Part shown: positions 42,309 through 52,050 of the stretch, one piece after another
Numbering within the stretch: the first letter of the stretch is position 1
How the letters are laid out: each line of letters opens with the position of its first letter
NCBI GenBank assembly: GCA_964550795.1
Contig: CAZKBH010000003.1
Span: 1-64,000, forward strand
Reading direction: 5' to 3'
Length of the DNA stretch: 64,000 bases
Origin: M3007 sp964550795
GTDB lineage: Bacteria; Bacteroidota; Bacteroidia; Chitinophagales; Saprospiraceae
Program-made: the position numbers and the translations under genes
Notes under the pieces: model-generated
What the model saw: only the letters and a program-made list of their open reading frames with translations
What the model was told of the DNA's origin: nothing
Databases searched by the model: none

Positions 42309-43067
42309 TCACAATCCAAAAATATCCCAGGCAAATCGAAGCACAATGCCTGCTACTACGACCAAAAAAACCTTTCGGATAAATCCATTGCCCCGCAGCA
42401 TCGCCATTTGGCTGCCGAGGTATGAACCGGCCACATTGCAAACCATCATGGGCAAAGCGAGGTGAAACAGCACGTATTTGTTCATCAACAGGAAAATCAG
42501 CGAGGAAACATCGGCAATAACATTGATGACTTTGGAGATCGCCGAAGCGGTCAGAAAATTGTATCCGATGATGCTCACGAAGCCAAATACCAGCATACTA
42601 CCCGTGCCGGGACCGATAATTCCGTTGTAAAATCCGAGTACGGCACCAATGCCAGCGGCCCACCAGGCCAGTTTTTCGGGAGCCACATTTAGCCGCTCCT
42701 CATGCCCTAAATCCTTCTTTTTGAAGGTGTACAGCGCAATGCCCACGATGAGCAGGAGGATAATGGGCTTGAGCACGGAAGCGGGCAAACGGCTTTGCAA
42801 CGTAACCCCCAAATACGAGCAAATGCCCGCTGTAACACCTGCATATAACACCGTTTTCCAGGGAATTTTTACACTTCGAGCGTAATTCAACGCCGCCACA
42901 GCCGTACCCACTGTCGAGGCCAATCGGTTGGTTCCGATTACATTGGGGACGGAGAGATGCGGATAAAGCACAAAAAAAGCCGGTATTTGTACAAGGCCGC
43001 CGCCCCCTACAATGCTGTCAATAAAACCGGCCAAAAACGCGAAAGCGCAGAGGAAGTAGAGTTCCAT
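42309..43067 (-). CDS. TauE/SafE family sulfite or sulfonate exporter
   Basis: 252 residues from ATG 43067 (a TTG lies four codons upstream at 43079). About seven membrane segments. The family signature is at the N-terminus, GFIDSIVGGGGLVQIP, and it repeats in the second half (GFYNGIIGPGTGSML). TauE/SafE proteins move sulfite, sulfoacetate or related anions across the inner membrane; the substrate here is not known. The gene is divergent from the receptor gene at 43347; the 279-bp spacer shows no other gene. Confidence 0.92.
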   Translation of the reverse strand: MELYFLCAFAFLAGFIDSIVGGGGLVQIPAFFVLYPHLSVPNVIGTNRLASTVGTAVAALNYARSVKIPWKTVLYAGVTAGICSYLGVTLQSRLPASVLKPIILLLIVGIALYTFKKKDLGHEERLNVAPEKLAWWAAGIGAVLGFYNGIIGPGTGSMLVFGFVSIIGYNFLTASAISKVINVIADVSSLIFLLMNKYVLFHLALPMMVCNVAGSYLGSQMAMLRGNGFIRKVFLVVVAGIVLRFAWDIFGL

Positions 43068-43346
43068 GATAGGCTGCAAGGATACGCCAAATCACAATGA
43101 GTTAGCGATAGCAGCCACAAACTATCCACCAATGGGCGGTAAGATGTACCTTTAATTTTCACAAAGCACTACTGGATCTAATTGGAGACCAACAAGTTTT
43201 CCGAAACCTGTGGGTTGTAAGGTCACGAAATGTTCCCAAAAGACATGCAACAACGAGATTATTTTATGGTCTCTTGCATCGCTTTTTGTAACGGCACCCC
43301 GGCGCCTGCGAACTTGCCTTAATTTTATCCACTTTATAAAACGAAA

Positions 43347-45788
43347 ATGAAAAACCCACTTTTTGCATCCTCCGCTTGGCTGTACTTCGCTGTTTTTGCG
43401 GCTTTGCCCCATCTGAACGCCCAACATCAAGTCGCAGGCACCCTTTTGGAAGCCGGAGGAGGTCCACTTGTTTCAGCCAATGTTTTGCTTTTAGACGCTG
43501 GGGATAGTTCGCTTGTCCGTGGTAGCCTGAGCGCGGCCAATGGAAGTTTTGTGTTCGAAAACGTTCCAAAAGGGTCTTTTTTGCTCAAATTTTCGATGGT
43601 CGGGTATGCGCAAAAATTTTCAGAACCCTTTATTTTGAAGGAAACAACGGGGCGTCTGCAACTGGAACCTGTCAAAATGAATGAGCACGCGGCCATGCTC
43701 AACGAGGTGGCGGTTGTGGCCCAGCGCCCGTTTTTGGAGCAAAAAATTGACCGAACCGTCGTCAATGTAGCCAATTCGATCACCAGTGCGGGTGGCAATG
43801 CGCTGGAAGTGCTGCAACGCTCGCCGGGGGTACAGGTCAATCAACTCACCAAAAGCATTTCGCTGGCCGGTAAAGAAGGGGTCGTGATCATGATCAACGG
43901 GAAAATATCCCGCGAACCCGCCGATGCCATCGTGCTGATGCTTGCGGGGATGAACGCCAACAATATTGACCGCATCGAGCTGATTCATACACCTCCCGCC
44001 AATTTCGAGGCCGAGGGAAATGCGGGAATCATCAATATTGTATTAAAAAACACCGGCGATGAGGGTTTAAATGGCGGCTACTCTGCGAATGCCGGCTATG
44101 GCTTTGGTCCAAAATATGGTGCAGGGGTCTATTTGAATTACCGCAAAAAGAAGGTAAATTGGTTCGGCAGCTACGACTATAGTTTTGACCTCAATCCGCA
44201 GGTTTTTACCAATTATCGAGGCGTGCAACAAAACGACGATTTCCTCGAAACGGAAACGTATAGCGACCGACCACACACCCCTACAGCCACTCAAAACGCT
44301 CGCCTCGGGGCCGATTTTCAACTTTCCAAAAAGACCTTGCTAGGCTTTCTGGGCACTTTTTTTGACCGAAACTGGTACATGGAAGCGGTCAATGACGTGA
44401 AATATTCCCAAAATGGCATCCTGGAAGGTCGCCTGCGAATGCCCAATGAAGAAACCAATCATGCCCGGTCTTTTGCGGGTAATCTTAACCTTACCCACCA
44501 GTTTTCTGCAAACCAATCCCTCAATCTGGATGCTGATTTGATTCAATACGACATCAAAAACCCCAGCCACTACGACATTCAACAACTCACCAACTATAGC
44601 GTGATCCCCCAAACGCAGTATCAACTGCGCATTAATAAAAACACCCCTATTCGCGTGGCGGTAGCAAAGGCCGATTACTACCTCAATTTGGGCCAAAATG
44701 GCAAGTTGGAGGCCGGTGCAAAGATTACTTCCATGCGCTTCGACAACGATGTTCGGGTGGACAGCCTGCCTTTGCAACAAGATTGGACGACGGTTGCTTA
44801 TCTGACGTCTCTGTTCCACCTCGACGAAGATGTTTTGGGTACATACGCCACTTTTTCCACCAAAATAAACGAAAAAATTGATTTTAAAGCCGGTTTACGC
44901 TACGAATATACCCAAACCAACCTCGGCTCCGAAACCCAACCCAACGTGGTAGATCGGAAATACGGCTCCTGGTTTCCAAGCGTTTTCCTGACGCACAAAA
45001 TTTCAGAAATCCAAAACCTCAATTTTTCGTACAGCCGACGAATTGCTCGACCGCAGATTCGAAATCTCGCTCCCTGGCTTATTTTTTCCGACCCGACTAC
45101 GCTGGAAGGGGGAAACCCTGCCCTACAACCCTCTTTCACCAATGCCTTGAAACTGGATTACGGGTTCAAATCCTGGCGCTTTGGCTTGTCGTACAGCATC
45201 ACCGATGCCCCGATGCGCTTTGTACCGGGAGTGGATCCAATTTCCAACCGACAACTGAATCGATTTGACAATCTGGACAATGAAAAAGTGGCCAGTGCAA
45301 ATTTGTTCCTGCCCTTCCGGCCGACCAAATGGTGGAACATGCAGCATAATTTGTACGTCAACTCAACCGAAATAAACTTTGAACTAGAAGGCCAGAAATT
45401 TCGCACAGGCAACGTGACCTATGGATTCAATAGCACCAATACATTCTCGCTGCCCCGTAATTTTACCCTCGAAGTTTCCGGCAATTACGATTCTCCAGGC
45501 TACTGGGGAGTAGCTATATGGCGGGCGACAGGCTCTTTAAACCTGGGTATTCAAAAAGATTTTGGCGAAAAATGGGGCAAACTCCGCTTAAACGCGAGTG
45601 ATTTATTCCTTTCCAGCAATTGGTTTGGCACGGTCAGTCAGCCCGAAATCAATCTGCTGGTCAAAAATTCATACCAGTTCGCAGAACGCACCTTCATGCT
45701 TTCCTGGTCGAATACTTTCGGGGACAAAAAATTGAAATCCGCCCGTGAACGCCAAATGGGTTCGGCAGAGGAGATGCAGCGGATTTGA
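43347..45788 (+). CDS. TonB-dependent receptor-like outer-membrane protein
   Basis: 813 residues. Signal peptide (MKNPLFASSAWLYFAVFA), a carboxypeptidase-regulatory-like beta-sandwich (about 27-105: VAGTLLEAGGGPLVSANVLL ... GSFLLKFSMVGY), a plug domain (NALEVLQRSPGVQVNQ ... IDRIELIHTPPANFEAEG), then a large barrel of the OMP_b-brl_3 type. This is the family usually labelled outer-membrane beta-barrel protein; the imported or exported ligand is unknown. The last 20 residues are basic rather than ending in Phe. Confidence 0.88.
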   Translation: MKNPLFASSAWLYFAVFAALPHLNAQHQVAGTLLEAGGGPLVSANVLLLDAGDSSLVRGSLSAANGSFVFENVPKGSFLLKFSMVGYAQKFSEPFILKETTGRLQLEPVKMNEHAAMLNEVAVVAQRPFLEQKIDRTVVNVANSITSAGGNALEVLQRSPGVQVNQLTKSISLAGKEGVVIMINGKISREPADAIVLMLAGMNANNIDRIELIHTPPANFEAEGNAGIINIVLKNTGDEGLNGGYSANAGYGFGPKYGAGVYLNYRKKKVNWFGSYDYSFDLNPQVFTNYRGVQQNDDFLETETYSDRPHTPTATQNARLGADFQLSKKTLLGFLGTFFDRNWYMEAVNDVKYSQNGILEGRLRMPNEETNHARSFAGNLNLTHQFSANQSLNLDADLIQYDIKNPSHYDIQQLTNYSVIPQTQYQLRINKNTPIRVAVAKADYYLNLGQNGKLEAGAKITSMRFDNDVRVDSLPLQQDWTTVAYLTSLFHLDEDVLGTYATFSTKINEKIDFKAGLRYEYTQTNLGSETQPNVVDRKYGSWFPSVFLTHKISEIQNLNFSYSRRIARPQIRNLAPWLIFSDPTTLEGGNPALQPSFTNALKLDYGFKSWRFGLSYSITDAPMRFVPGVDPISNRQLNRFDNLDNEKVASANLFLPFRPTKWWNMQHNLYVNSTEINFELEGQKFRTGNVTYGFNSTNTFSLPRNFTLEVSGNYDSPGYWGVAIWRATGSLNLGIQKDFGEKWGKLRLNASDLFLSSNWFGTVSQPEINLLVKNSYQFAERTFMLSWSNTFGDKKLKSARERQMGSAEEMQRI

Positions 45789-45799
45789 GTTAAGCATGA

Positions 45800-47158
45800 T
45801 TACCCCAGCTTTTTCAATGCTTTTTGTAGGATTTGCCAACCTATTATGTAAAATTCAGGTATATGGTAAAACGCCTTTAAAGCATTGATTTTGAAATGTT
45901 TATACAAATAATTTTGCATCAGGATAAAACTCAGCGCATACCCCGTGAGCATGGCGTAGGCTGCCCCAAACAGACCAAATTCTTTGATAAACAACACGCT
46001 GAAGCCAAGATTTATCAGTGCGGTAATTAGGGTGTACACAAAATTCACAGCCGGTTTGCCCGTAGCGTCCAGCACCGTCCCAAACTGAACAGCAAAAGGC
46101 ATAAACAATCCAAAAAAAGCGGTCAAACGAAGAATATCTGCCGAATCTGCATACTGGTCGCCGGCAAAAAAACGAATGATTGGTTCCGCAAAAAGCAGCA
46201 CAAAAACGACAAAAGGCAGGATAACGGCCAAGGTTGCACCCACACTTCGCTCATAAAGTTGTTTGACACCTGAGGCTCCTTCCGAGACCATTTTCTCTGC
46301 ACTTTTGGGAAATACAACCTGCGCGATGCTAAATGCCGGGGCTTCTACCAATTGTGTCACTCTTCCGGCCGCATCGTACACCGCAAACGCCAGGGGCCCT
46401 AACAATTGTCCGAGCGTCAGTTTGTCAATGTTTTTGTAGAACATCGTGCTGAGGTTCGTACCTAAGACATATTTTCCGTAGCCGACAAGATTCCTAACCC
46501 ATTGAAAATCAATTTTTTTTGAAAAATTCCAAAAATGGCGGGCGTACCAACCCGAGGCGAGTGCAGCAAGACACACCCCGACCAAAACGGCTATGCTAAA
46601 TTGCCAAAGTGGCGCATCAGTGCCCCTAAACCAGCAAGCTAAAACCCAGAAAAAAGGTGTGCCCCGATAAAATACAGAGGCCCAGAACAAGCCACGAAAT
46701 TCAAAATTGGCTTGTTGGATAAAATTGCTGTGGGCGGAAAACGCCATGAAAAAATTAGCGAGGAAAAACGCGGGCAACATCTCTGCCAGTTGCGGAATCT
46801 GGTATTGACCAATGATCCAATCTACTGAAAACCACAGGATTAGGTTGGATAGCAGGGAATATGTGAGGTTAATCGCAAAAGCCGCTGTCTGTATTTTGGC
46901 CTGGATTATTGGATCGTCTTTGTGGGTATTTAAGGAGCGAATGAGGCCATTTTGGAGCAGGCCGTTGCGACCCATTTCAACAAAATACGCCATCAGGATA
47001 AAAAGCCCCCAGGCAGCAAAGGCTTCTTTGTTCAAAAGCCGCAACAGCAACATGGCTGTTCCGAGGTTGAACGCCATCGCTACCACTCTTTCTGACAGCG
47101 AATACAGCCCTGATCTAAGCCAGTAGTTTTGCTGCGATGGAGGGGGCTGGGTGTTCAT
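45800..47158 (-). CDS. Polysaccharide flippase (Wzx/MATE-like)
   Basis: 452 residues with about 12 to 14 membrane segments and no ATPase, the layout of the MOP superfamily (Wzx-like lipid-linked oligosaccharide flippases). The N-terminus SLSERVVAMAFNLGTAMLLLRLL and the amphipathic helix before each half fit. Which glycan it flips cannot be told; there are no glycan genes next to it. It is 11 bases from the convergent receptor gene and is followed upstream by gldJ on the same strand. Confidence 0.85.
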   Translation of the reverse strand: MNTQPPPSQQNYWLRSGLYSLSERVVAMAFNLGTAMLLLRLLNKEAFAAWGLFILMAYFVEMGRNGLLQNGLIRSLNTHKDDPIIQAKIQTAAFAINLTYSLLSNLILWFSVDWIIGQYQIPQLAEMLPAFFLANFFMAFSAHSNFIQQANFEFRGLFWASVFYRGTPFFWVLACWFRGTDAPLWQFSIAVLVGVCLAALASGWYARHFWNFSKKIDFQWVRNLVGYGKYVLGTNLSTMFYKNIDKLTLGQLLGPLAFAVYDAAGRVTQLVEAPAFSIAQVVFPKSAEKMVSEGASGVKQLYERSVGATLAVILPFVVFVLLFAEPIIRFFAGDQYADSADILRLTAFFGLFMPFAVQFGTVLDATGKPAVNFVYTLITALINLGFSVLFIKEFGLFGAAYAMLTGYALSFILMQNYLYKHFKINALKAFYHIPEFYIIGWQILQKALKKLG

Positions 47159-47176
47159 TTTCGGTCATTTGTCCAA

Positions 47177-47212
47177 TAAAAAACGGGAAGGCTTTTGACC
47201 CTCCCGTTTTTT
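47177..47212 (-). terminator. Rho-independent terminator after gldJ
   Basis: On the minus strand AAACGGGAGGG pairs with CCTTCCCGTTT, followed by TTTTT. It lies 19 bases after the stop of the gene at 47231 and separates it from the flippase gene. Confidence 0.85.
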
Positions 47213-47230
47213 ATATGATGTTGGCAAAAA

Positions 47231-48739
47231 TTAATCGTAACGACGTTTTTGCTTTTTGCGCTTGCCTTTAAAGTGGTGACCGTCTTTATTGCCGTTGCCA
47301 GTTACGGCACCTTTACGAATCATTGCACAGCGGAAACCTACGGATCTGCTGGACTTGTCTTCTTCGAGGAAACGACGTGCGCCAGGCGAAAGCCAGAAAG
47401 CGCGATCCGCCCATGAACCGCCTTTGATTACGCGGGCCTTATCGCTGATCAGGGTACTCACGCCATAACGGTATTCTACAGTCGACTCTTTGTCACCGTC
47501 CAGGAAGTTGTACACTTCAGGGCGTTTGTAGTTGTCGCGGAGGGCAGTAGTGGTGGTATCCATGAGTTCATACACCAGACGACCAAGGCTGTCTTTTTGT
47601 ACTGGAGCACCTGTTTCGGGGTCTGTTGTCTTGGTGGTGAAAACGTTACCACGGTATGCGTTCAAGTCGTGGTTTTCCGTATCCTCCAAGTCAGAGGCCG
47701 TGAGTGGATGGTAAAGGTCCATAGTCCATTCGTTGACATTTCCGGCCATGTTGTAGAGACCGTAATCGTTCGGCCAGCCAGAAAGCACTTCGGCAGGGAA
47801 GAACGCGTTGTCATTGAGTGCACCGGCCATACCACCGTAGTCACCGCCGCCACGTTTGAAGTTGGCGAGCATTTTACCCTGGTTTTTGTTGCGCTTTTGG
47901 TAGCGAACGGTATTACCATTCCAAGGATAAATACGACGGTCTGTGATGAGTTCGTCTTTGGTCGTTGCCTGGTTTCCGAGGAGACCAAGTGCGGCGTATT
48001 CCCATTCAGCTTCCGTCGGGAGACGATAAGCGGGGAGCAGGATGCCGTCTTCGAGGCGAACCTGGCGCTCACCGCCAGTTTGTTGGTCTTTGAGCAACTT
48101 CCGTGGGGAAGGTTGGTACTGACCGACGAGATACGCCTCCGTGTTGAAGTTGTTGTCGTCTTTTTGGTCAGGCGTTTGCTCAATGATGCCACGTTTGATG
48201 AGAATCATCTCATTTACGCGGTCAGTACGCCATTTGCAGAAATCCGTTGCCTGCAACCAGCTTACCCCTACCATCGGGTAGTCGTAATAGTCCGGTGTAC
48301 GGAAGTAGTTCTCTACCATCGGCTCGTTGTACGCGAGCTCCTCACGCCAAACGAGCGTATCCGGGAGTGCACGTTTCCAAACTTCGGGGTACGTTTCACC
48401 ATAAACCCGCTTGATCCAGTAAAGATATTCCTGATAATCAATGTTGCGCACCTCTGTTTCGTCAATGTAGAACGAACTTACAGTTACGCGACGCTCGAGG
48501 TTGTTCCATTCGTAGGTAACATCCTGCTGTACTTTACCCATAACGAATGTGCCGCCTTCAATGAGCACAAGGTTAGGGCCTGTGGCCTGGCCTTCATAAT
48601 CGGTCTTTTCGAACCCGCCCCATTTCTGGTCATTGTACTTCCAGCCCGTGGTGGAGGAGCTTTCAGACTTTCGTCCACAGCTAGCTAGAACGAACACCAG
48701 AAGGGCGAAATTCAACCCGTGAATTAGTGTTTTCTTCAT
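47231..48739 (-). CDS. gldJ: Gliding motility/T9SS lipoprotein GldJ
   Basis: 502 residues. Lipobox Cys21 (FVLASC), then an FGE/SUMF1-type sulfatase-modifying-factor fold with TGWKYND after the signal, IEGGTFVMGKV, TEVRNIDYQEYL, YRLPTEAEWEYAA, NMAGNVNEW and the end KGGSWADRAFWLSPGARR. These blocks match GldJ rather than GldK. GldJ is an outer-membrane lipoprotein needed for gliding and type IX secretion; the FGE fold is not expected to be catalytic. The promoter is at 48775. PorP/SprF is upstream on the same strand. Confidence 0.82.
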   Translation of the reverse strand: MKKTLIHGLNFALLVFVLASCGRKSESSSTTGWKYNDQKWGGFEKTDYEGQATGPNLVLIEGGTFVMGKVQQDVTYEWNNLERRVTVSSFYIDETEVRNIDYQEYLYWIKRVYGETYPEVWKRALPDTLVWREELAYNEPMVENYFRTPDYYDYPMVGVSWLQATDFCKWRTDRVNEMILIKRGIIEQTPDQKDDNNFNTEAYLVGQYQPSPRKLLKDQQTGGERQVRLEDGILLPAYRLPTEAEWEYAALGLLGNQATTKDELITDRRIYPWNGNTVRYQKRNKNQGKMLANFKRGGGDYGGMAGALNDNAFFPAEVLSGWPNDYGLYNMAGNVNEWTMDLYHPLTASDLEDTENHDLNAYRGNVFTTKTTDPETGAPVQKDSLGRLVYELMDTTTTALRDNYKRPEVYNFLDGDKESTVEYRYGVSTLISDKARVIKGGSWADRAFWLSPGARRFLEEDKSSRSVGFRCAMIRKGAVTGNGNKDGHHFKGKRKKQKRRYD

Positions 48740-48774
48740 TGTATTAAAATACAGGTTTTGAAAAAAATGAGTGG

Positions 48775-48782
48775 CAAATGTA
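48775..48782 (-). promoter_or_regulatory. -7 element (TACATTTG) for gldJ
   Basis: On the minus strand TACATTTG, a TAnnTTTG match, 36 bases before the ATG at 48739. The -33 half is not clear. Confidence 0.55.
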
Positions 48783-48840
48783 GAAAAAGTAAATTTCTCC
48801 TTGGGTGTGTTCTTCCAAATTTTAACGAATCAAGGAAAAA

Positions 48841-49899
48841 TCATTGAAACATCCGGGTACAATCGTTGATGTCAGGGCGGTTTTTATGCGGAAAAAGATA
48901 GCCCATCGTCAACTCAAAGGTTCCTCCGGCACGGTTGGCCAACCCTGAAACGGTCGCATCGTAGCTAATCCCGATTTTAATTGGCCCCTGTCTGAACCCT
49001 ACCAACGCAATAACTGCGTCAGCATTGCGAAAAGTATGCCGAAACCAAGTCCCCACAAAAACAGATCCCATACTAGCATAAGCCCCCACATTCAGTTGTT
49101 TGTACGGGCCCTGTGCAACAAACAAGAAATTCGGTGAGACAAACGAGGCCTCTTGGCGTTTATTGCCCTTTTTAACTACCCACTCCGTTCCGCCATGAAA
49201 AGTATAACGAATCGGCAGGCCCGGCACCAGGTTGTTTTTCAGGCGTAGAATGCTCTGCCTGGGGGTATTGAGGTGTTTTAGCCCCACGCCCAGGTAAAAT
49301 TTATCGCTTACGAGGAGGATACCACTTGAAATATCCAGATCGGTACGGCTGGTCATGTCGGGCCGAATTTCTTCCGTATTGTAGGTAATCCCGTTGACGG
49401 CATCCAACTGGTCGGGAAAAAGTAATTTATCCCAGTTTAGGCTGACTTGGTGCAAGCCCAATTCAAGCCCGAGTTTGAGGGCCAGGTTTTCAGTTATTTT
49501 TAAGCGGTAAGCGTATGCCCCCGAGAAACGATTGGTTTTGAAAATACCGTCGCCGGCATTATCGCCCTCCAGATGGAAGCCAATCCCGCTGTTGAGCCGA
49601 TCAAAACTTTGTTCATAATAGGCCGCATAGGTTCGGTAGGCGCTCTGAAAACCTGTCCATTGGTTCCGATAAGCCACCCCAGCCCTTGGCGCGCGCGCAC
49701 TCCCCGCAAAACCCGGGTTGATTTGCAGTGGCATGGCGTAGAACTGTGAAAAAATAGGATCCTGCGCCAACACTTTGGTCGGTAAGAAACCCGAAACAAC
49801 AAAAAACGCCACACCCAACACCATTAAGGCAGTCCTTTCCGGGGCCAAAGAGCCTTTTGCTGAAGCGATGGCAAATAAATGCCGAAGTAGTTTTTTCAT
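48841..49899 (-). CDS. PorP/SprF family T9SS-associated outer-membrane protein
   Basis: 352 residues from ATG 49899; the longer frame runs through the palindrome at 49976-50053 and is rejected. A signal peptide ends near VLAQ, followed at once by the PorP/SprF hallmark DPIFSQFYAMPLQINPGFAG, then a beta-barrel. Family members anchor adhesins secreted by type IX secretion. Many Bacteroidota carry several copies beside large secreted adhesins; here no adhesin gene is adjacent. It lies directly upstream of gldJ. Confidence 0.86.
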   Translation of the reverse strand: MKKLLRHLFAIASAKGSLAPERTALMVLGVAFFVVSGFLPTKVLAQDPIFSQFYAMPLQINPGFAGSARAPRAGVAYRNQWTGFQSAYRTYAAYYEQSFDRLNSGIGFHLEGDNAGDGIFKTNRFSGAYAYRLKITENLALKLGLELGLHQVSLNWDKLLFPDQLDAVNGITYNTEEIRPDMTSRTDLDISSGILLVSDKFYLGVGLKHLNTPRQSILRLKNNLVPGLPIRYTFHGGTEWVVKKGNKRQEASFVSPNFLFVAQGPYKQLNVGAYASMGSVFVGTWFRHTFRNADAVIALVGFRQGPIKIGISYDATVSGLANRAGGTFELTMGYLFPHKNRPDINDCTRMFQ

Positions 49900-49975
49900 G
49901 CCGTGAAGTTCATGCTTTGGTTTAAATGTGCAAAAGCAAACGTTGCGATTTGCAATGGATTGCCAAAAAAATGGG

Positions 49976-50053
49976 CGTGTGCAAGATAGTGTGGCACACC
50001 TTAAACAATACTTAGGTGTGCCACACTTTACTGTTTTCGAGGCCAAGTTACGC
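49976..50053. repeat. GTGTGGCACACC palindrome family copy
   Basis: The core AGTGTGGCACACCTTA (49988-50003) pairs with the GGTGTGCCACACT arm at about 50013-50028. The outer flanks GGGCGTGT and ACGCACACCC (to 50059) also pair loosely. It lies between two genes of the minus strand. Confidence 0.75.
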
Positions 50054-50086
50054 ACACCCCCAACAAATTCACACGACATCCGGTTT

Positions 50087-51988
50087 TCAAAAAAGACTGA
50101 CGTAGCCCAAATGGAATTTGGTGGACCGAAAATCTACTGCCTGCCCCACATCTCGCCGGCCAACTGCCGCTGAAATGCCAAAAATACCCGCTTTGGTTTC
50201 AAAATTCAATCCCGCGCCCAAACCTAGTGGCCTTAGAAAAAGCCGATTGCGCAAGGTTAAATTTTCCAAATAACCCCAGTCCGCAAAAGCAGAAAGGAAA
50301 GAATTTTGCCCCAAAAGTAGCCGCCACTCTGCTGTACCAACCACAAAACGGGTGGCGAACAAACTTTCCTCATCAAAACCCCGCAAGAGTTTGTTGCCGC
50401 CCAAGCGGTATTGTTCGTTGACAAAGACCGGTTTTTCTGAAAAAATGCCGCCGCCACGCAAACTAAGCTTGAGGGTGCTGCGCACAAAAAGTGGCACAAA
50501 CCACTGCCCTTGAAACTCGGCTCGATATCGTGCCGCGCGACCCACCAAACTGTCGTACAAGGTTGAAAATGTATATTCCGGGTCGGCGGGATCGCGCAGA
50601 TTTTCGATTTGGCTGTTGCGCTGCACGGTGTTGAATCCGGCCACCACTTTCAGCGAAACAGACCAGCCCTGGCGTGGATTGAACCGATAATCCAGTCGGG
50701 TGAACGAGGTTTCAAGGCCAAAACCGTTTTGTCTAAAATCCAGATTGGCCGGCAACTGCCGCGAAAAAAGCACCGCAAGCGTGTCCACTTTTTGCAAGGA
50801 AGAGGTTTTGTTTTCCCAGAAAAAACGCACAAAATCGCCCCCGGTAAAGAGGTACGAAGCTCCAATATCGCTCTGCGCCTCGGTCCAGGTGCTGTCTCGT
50901 CGGAAAATATTGAGCCGGGCTTCTGCACCAAAAGAGGAGCCTAAAATATAAGGTACACTCGTTTGCACGTCCATTTTTTGGGTTTCCGGGCGCAGGCGTT
51001 CCAGTTCCGCCGAAAATCGTTCGCCCAGATTCAGGGCATTTTGGAACGCCGTGCTGAGCGAGCCGGTGAGCAGCACCCGACCATCGGTAACATTGGGTTG
51101 AGGCAGCAATCCGATGATAAAATCGAAGCGGCTTGCGCGTTTTTTTTGGAGAAACAGGTTAATCGTAGCCTCCCCCGTTTCGGCGTCAGGATTGCTGGCA
51201 AATGTGATGCTTGGATTGGCAGTTGATTCCAAAAAAAGCAGCGAGCGGAGTTGATCTCGGAGCCTCAACACCCTTGCGCGGCTGTAGGGCATACCCGGTT
51301 TTATGCCCAAATAATTGGGTAAAAACGACTTGGGTAATTTTAAATCCCCGTTGATTTTCAGGTTTTTAAACACAAAAAACCGATTTTTGTCCATTTGCAA
51401 AACCGCCTCAATCCCCCCGCTTTCATCCATCAAAACACTGTCGAGCCAAACCGTTGCAAAGGGGTATCCATTGTTTTCAGCTTGTTCCAGCAGGCTTTGT
51501 TGCAGCTTTAAAATGCGCTCGTAGCGAAGTGGTTTTTCGGCAAACATTTGTGCCCGGTAACCGGCTTCTTCCAACCAGTTTTCCCCCTCAAACCCGGTCC
51601 CGGCGCGCAGCGAAACCCAGCGCATACTTGGTCCGATGCTAAATGCCTGGAGGATGGACGGATTGGTAACGCTCGAATCGCTGGCCGACCACTGGAGGGT
51701 ATCTATGGAGACCAGGAGGAAGGCTTTTTGGCGAAAATGAGTCAGTAAATGGAGCTGGAAGGAGTCGAGGGCTGTTTGGGAGGAGATTTGAAAACTGGCT
51801 AAATTCCCCTGTTTTTCGATTGGAGTTGTTTTAAAACCTCGAATATTATCCCAAAAAAGTGTTTCTTCAACCGGGTCCAGCGCAAAACGAAGCGTGGTCG
51901 TTTGAGCAGAAAGGCCTGGGCTGAAAAAAAACAAAGTCAGCAGGAATGGAACAATACGTTGAGTCAAAAGTCTCCACATGGCTTCCAT
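50087..51988 (-). CDS. Omp85/BamA-like outer-membrane protein
   Basis: 633 residues. A signal peptide is followed by POTRA-like beta/alpha units (about 110-280: LRYERILKLQQSLLEQAEN ... PNYLGIKPGMPYSRARVLR), then a 16-strand type barrel whose L6-loop motif LRGFDEESLFATR corresponds to the conserved VRGY/F of Omp85 proteins. It ends in Phe (LGYVSLF). It is shorter than BamA (about 800 residues) and resembles the accessory Omp85 proteins or ShlB/TamA relatives of Bacteroidota; the client is unknown. A second ATG (51979) could be the start. Confidence 0.8.
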   Translation of the reverse strand: MEAMWRLLTQRIVPFLLTLFFFSPGLSAQTTTLRFALDPVEETLFWDNIRGFKTTPIEKQGNLASFQISSQTALDSFQLHLLTHFRQKAFLLVSIDTLQWSASDSSVTNPSILQAFSIGPSMRWVSLRAGTGFEGENWLEEAGYRAQMFAEKPLRYERILKLQQSLLEQAENNGYPFATVWLDSVLMDESGGIEAVLQMDKNRFFVFKNLKINGDLKLPKSFLPNYLGIKPGMPYSRARVLRLRDQLRSLLFLESTANPSITFASNPDAETGEATINLFLQKKRASRFDFIIGLLPQPNVTDGRVLLTGSLSTAFQNALNLGERFSAELERLRPETQKMDVQTSVPYILGSSFGAEARLNIFRRDSTWTEAQSDIGASYLFTGGDFVRFFWENKTSSLQKVDTLAVLFSRQLPANLDFRQNGFGLETSFTRLDYRFNPRQGWSVSLKVVAGFNTVQRNSQIENLRDPADPEYTFSTLYDSLVGRAARYRAEFQGQWFVPLFVRSTLKLSLRGGGIFSEKPVFVNEQYRLGGNKLLRGFDEESLFATRFVVGTAEWRLLLGQNSFLSAFADWGYLENLTLRNRLFLRPLGLGAGLNFETKAGIFGISAAVGRRDVGQAVDFRSTKFHLGYVSLF

Positions 51989-52050
51989 GACGGTTTTTCG
52001 GCAGCAAGGTTGTGTGATACGCTGCTTTTTTGCAAAAGCGTGTACACACG

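Noticed and set aside
49900..50079. N-terminal extension of the PorP/SprF protein
   Set aside because: It is translated from the palindrome at 49976-50053; the signal peptide starts at 49899.
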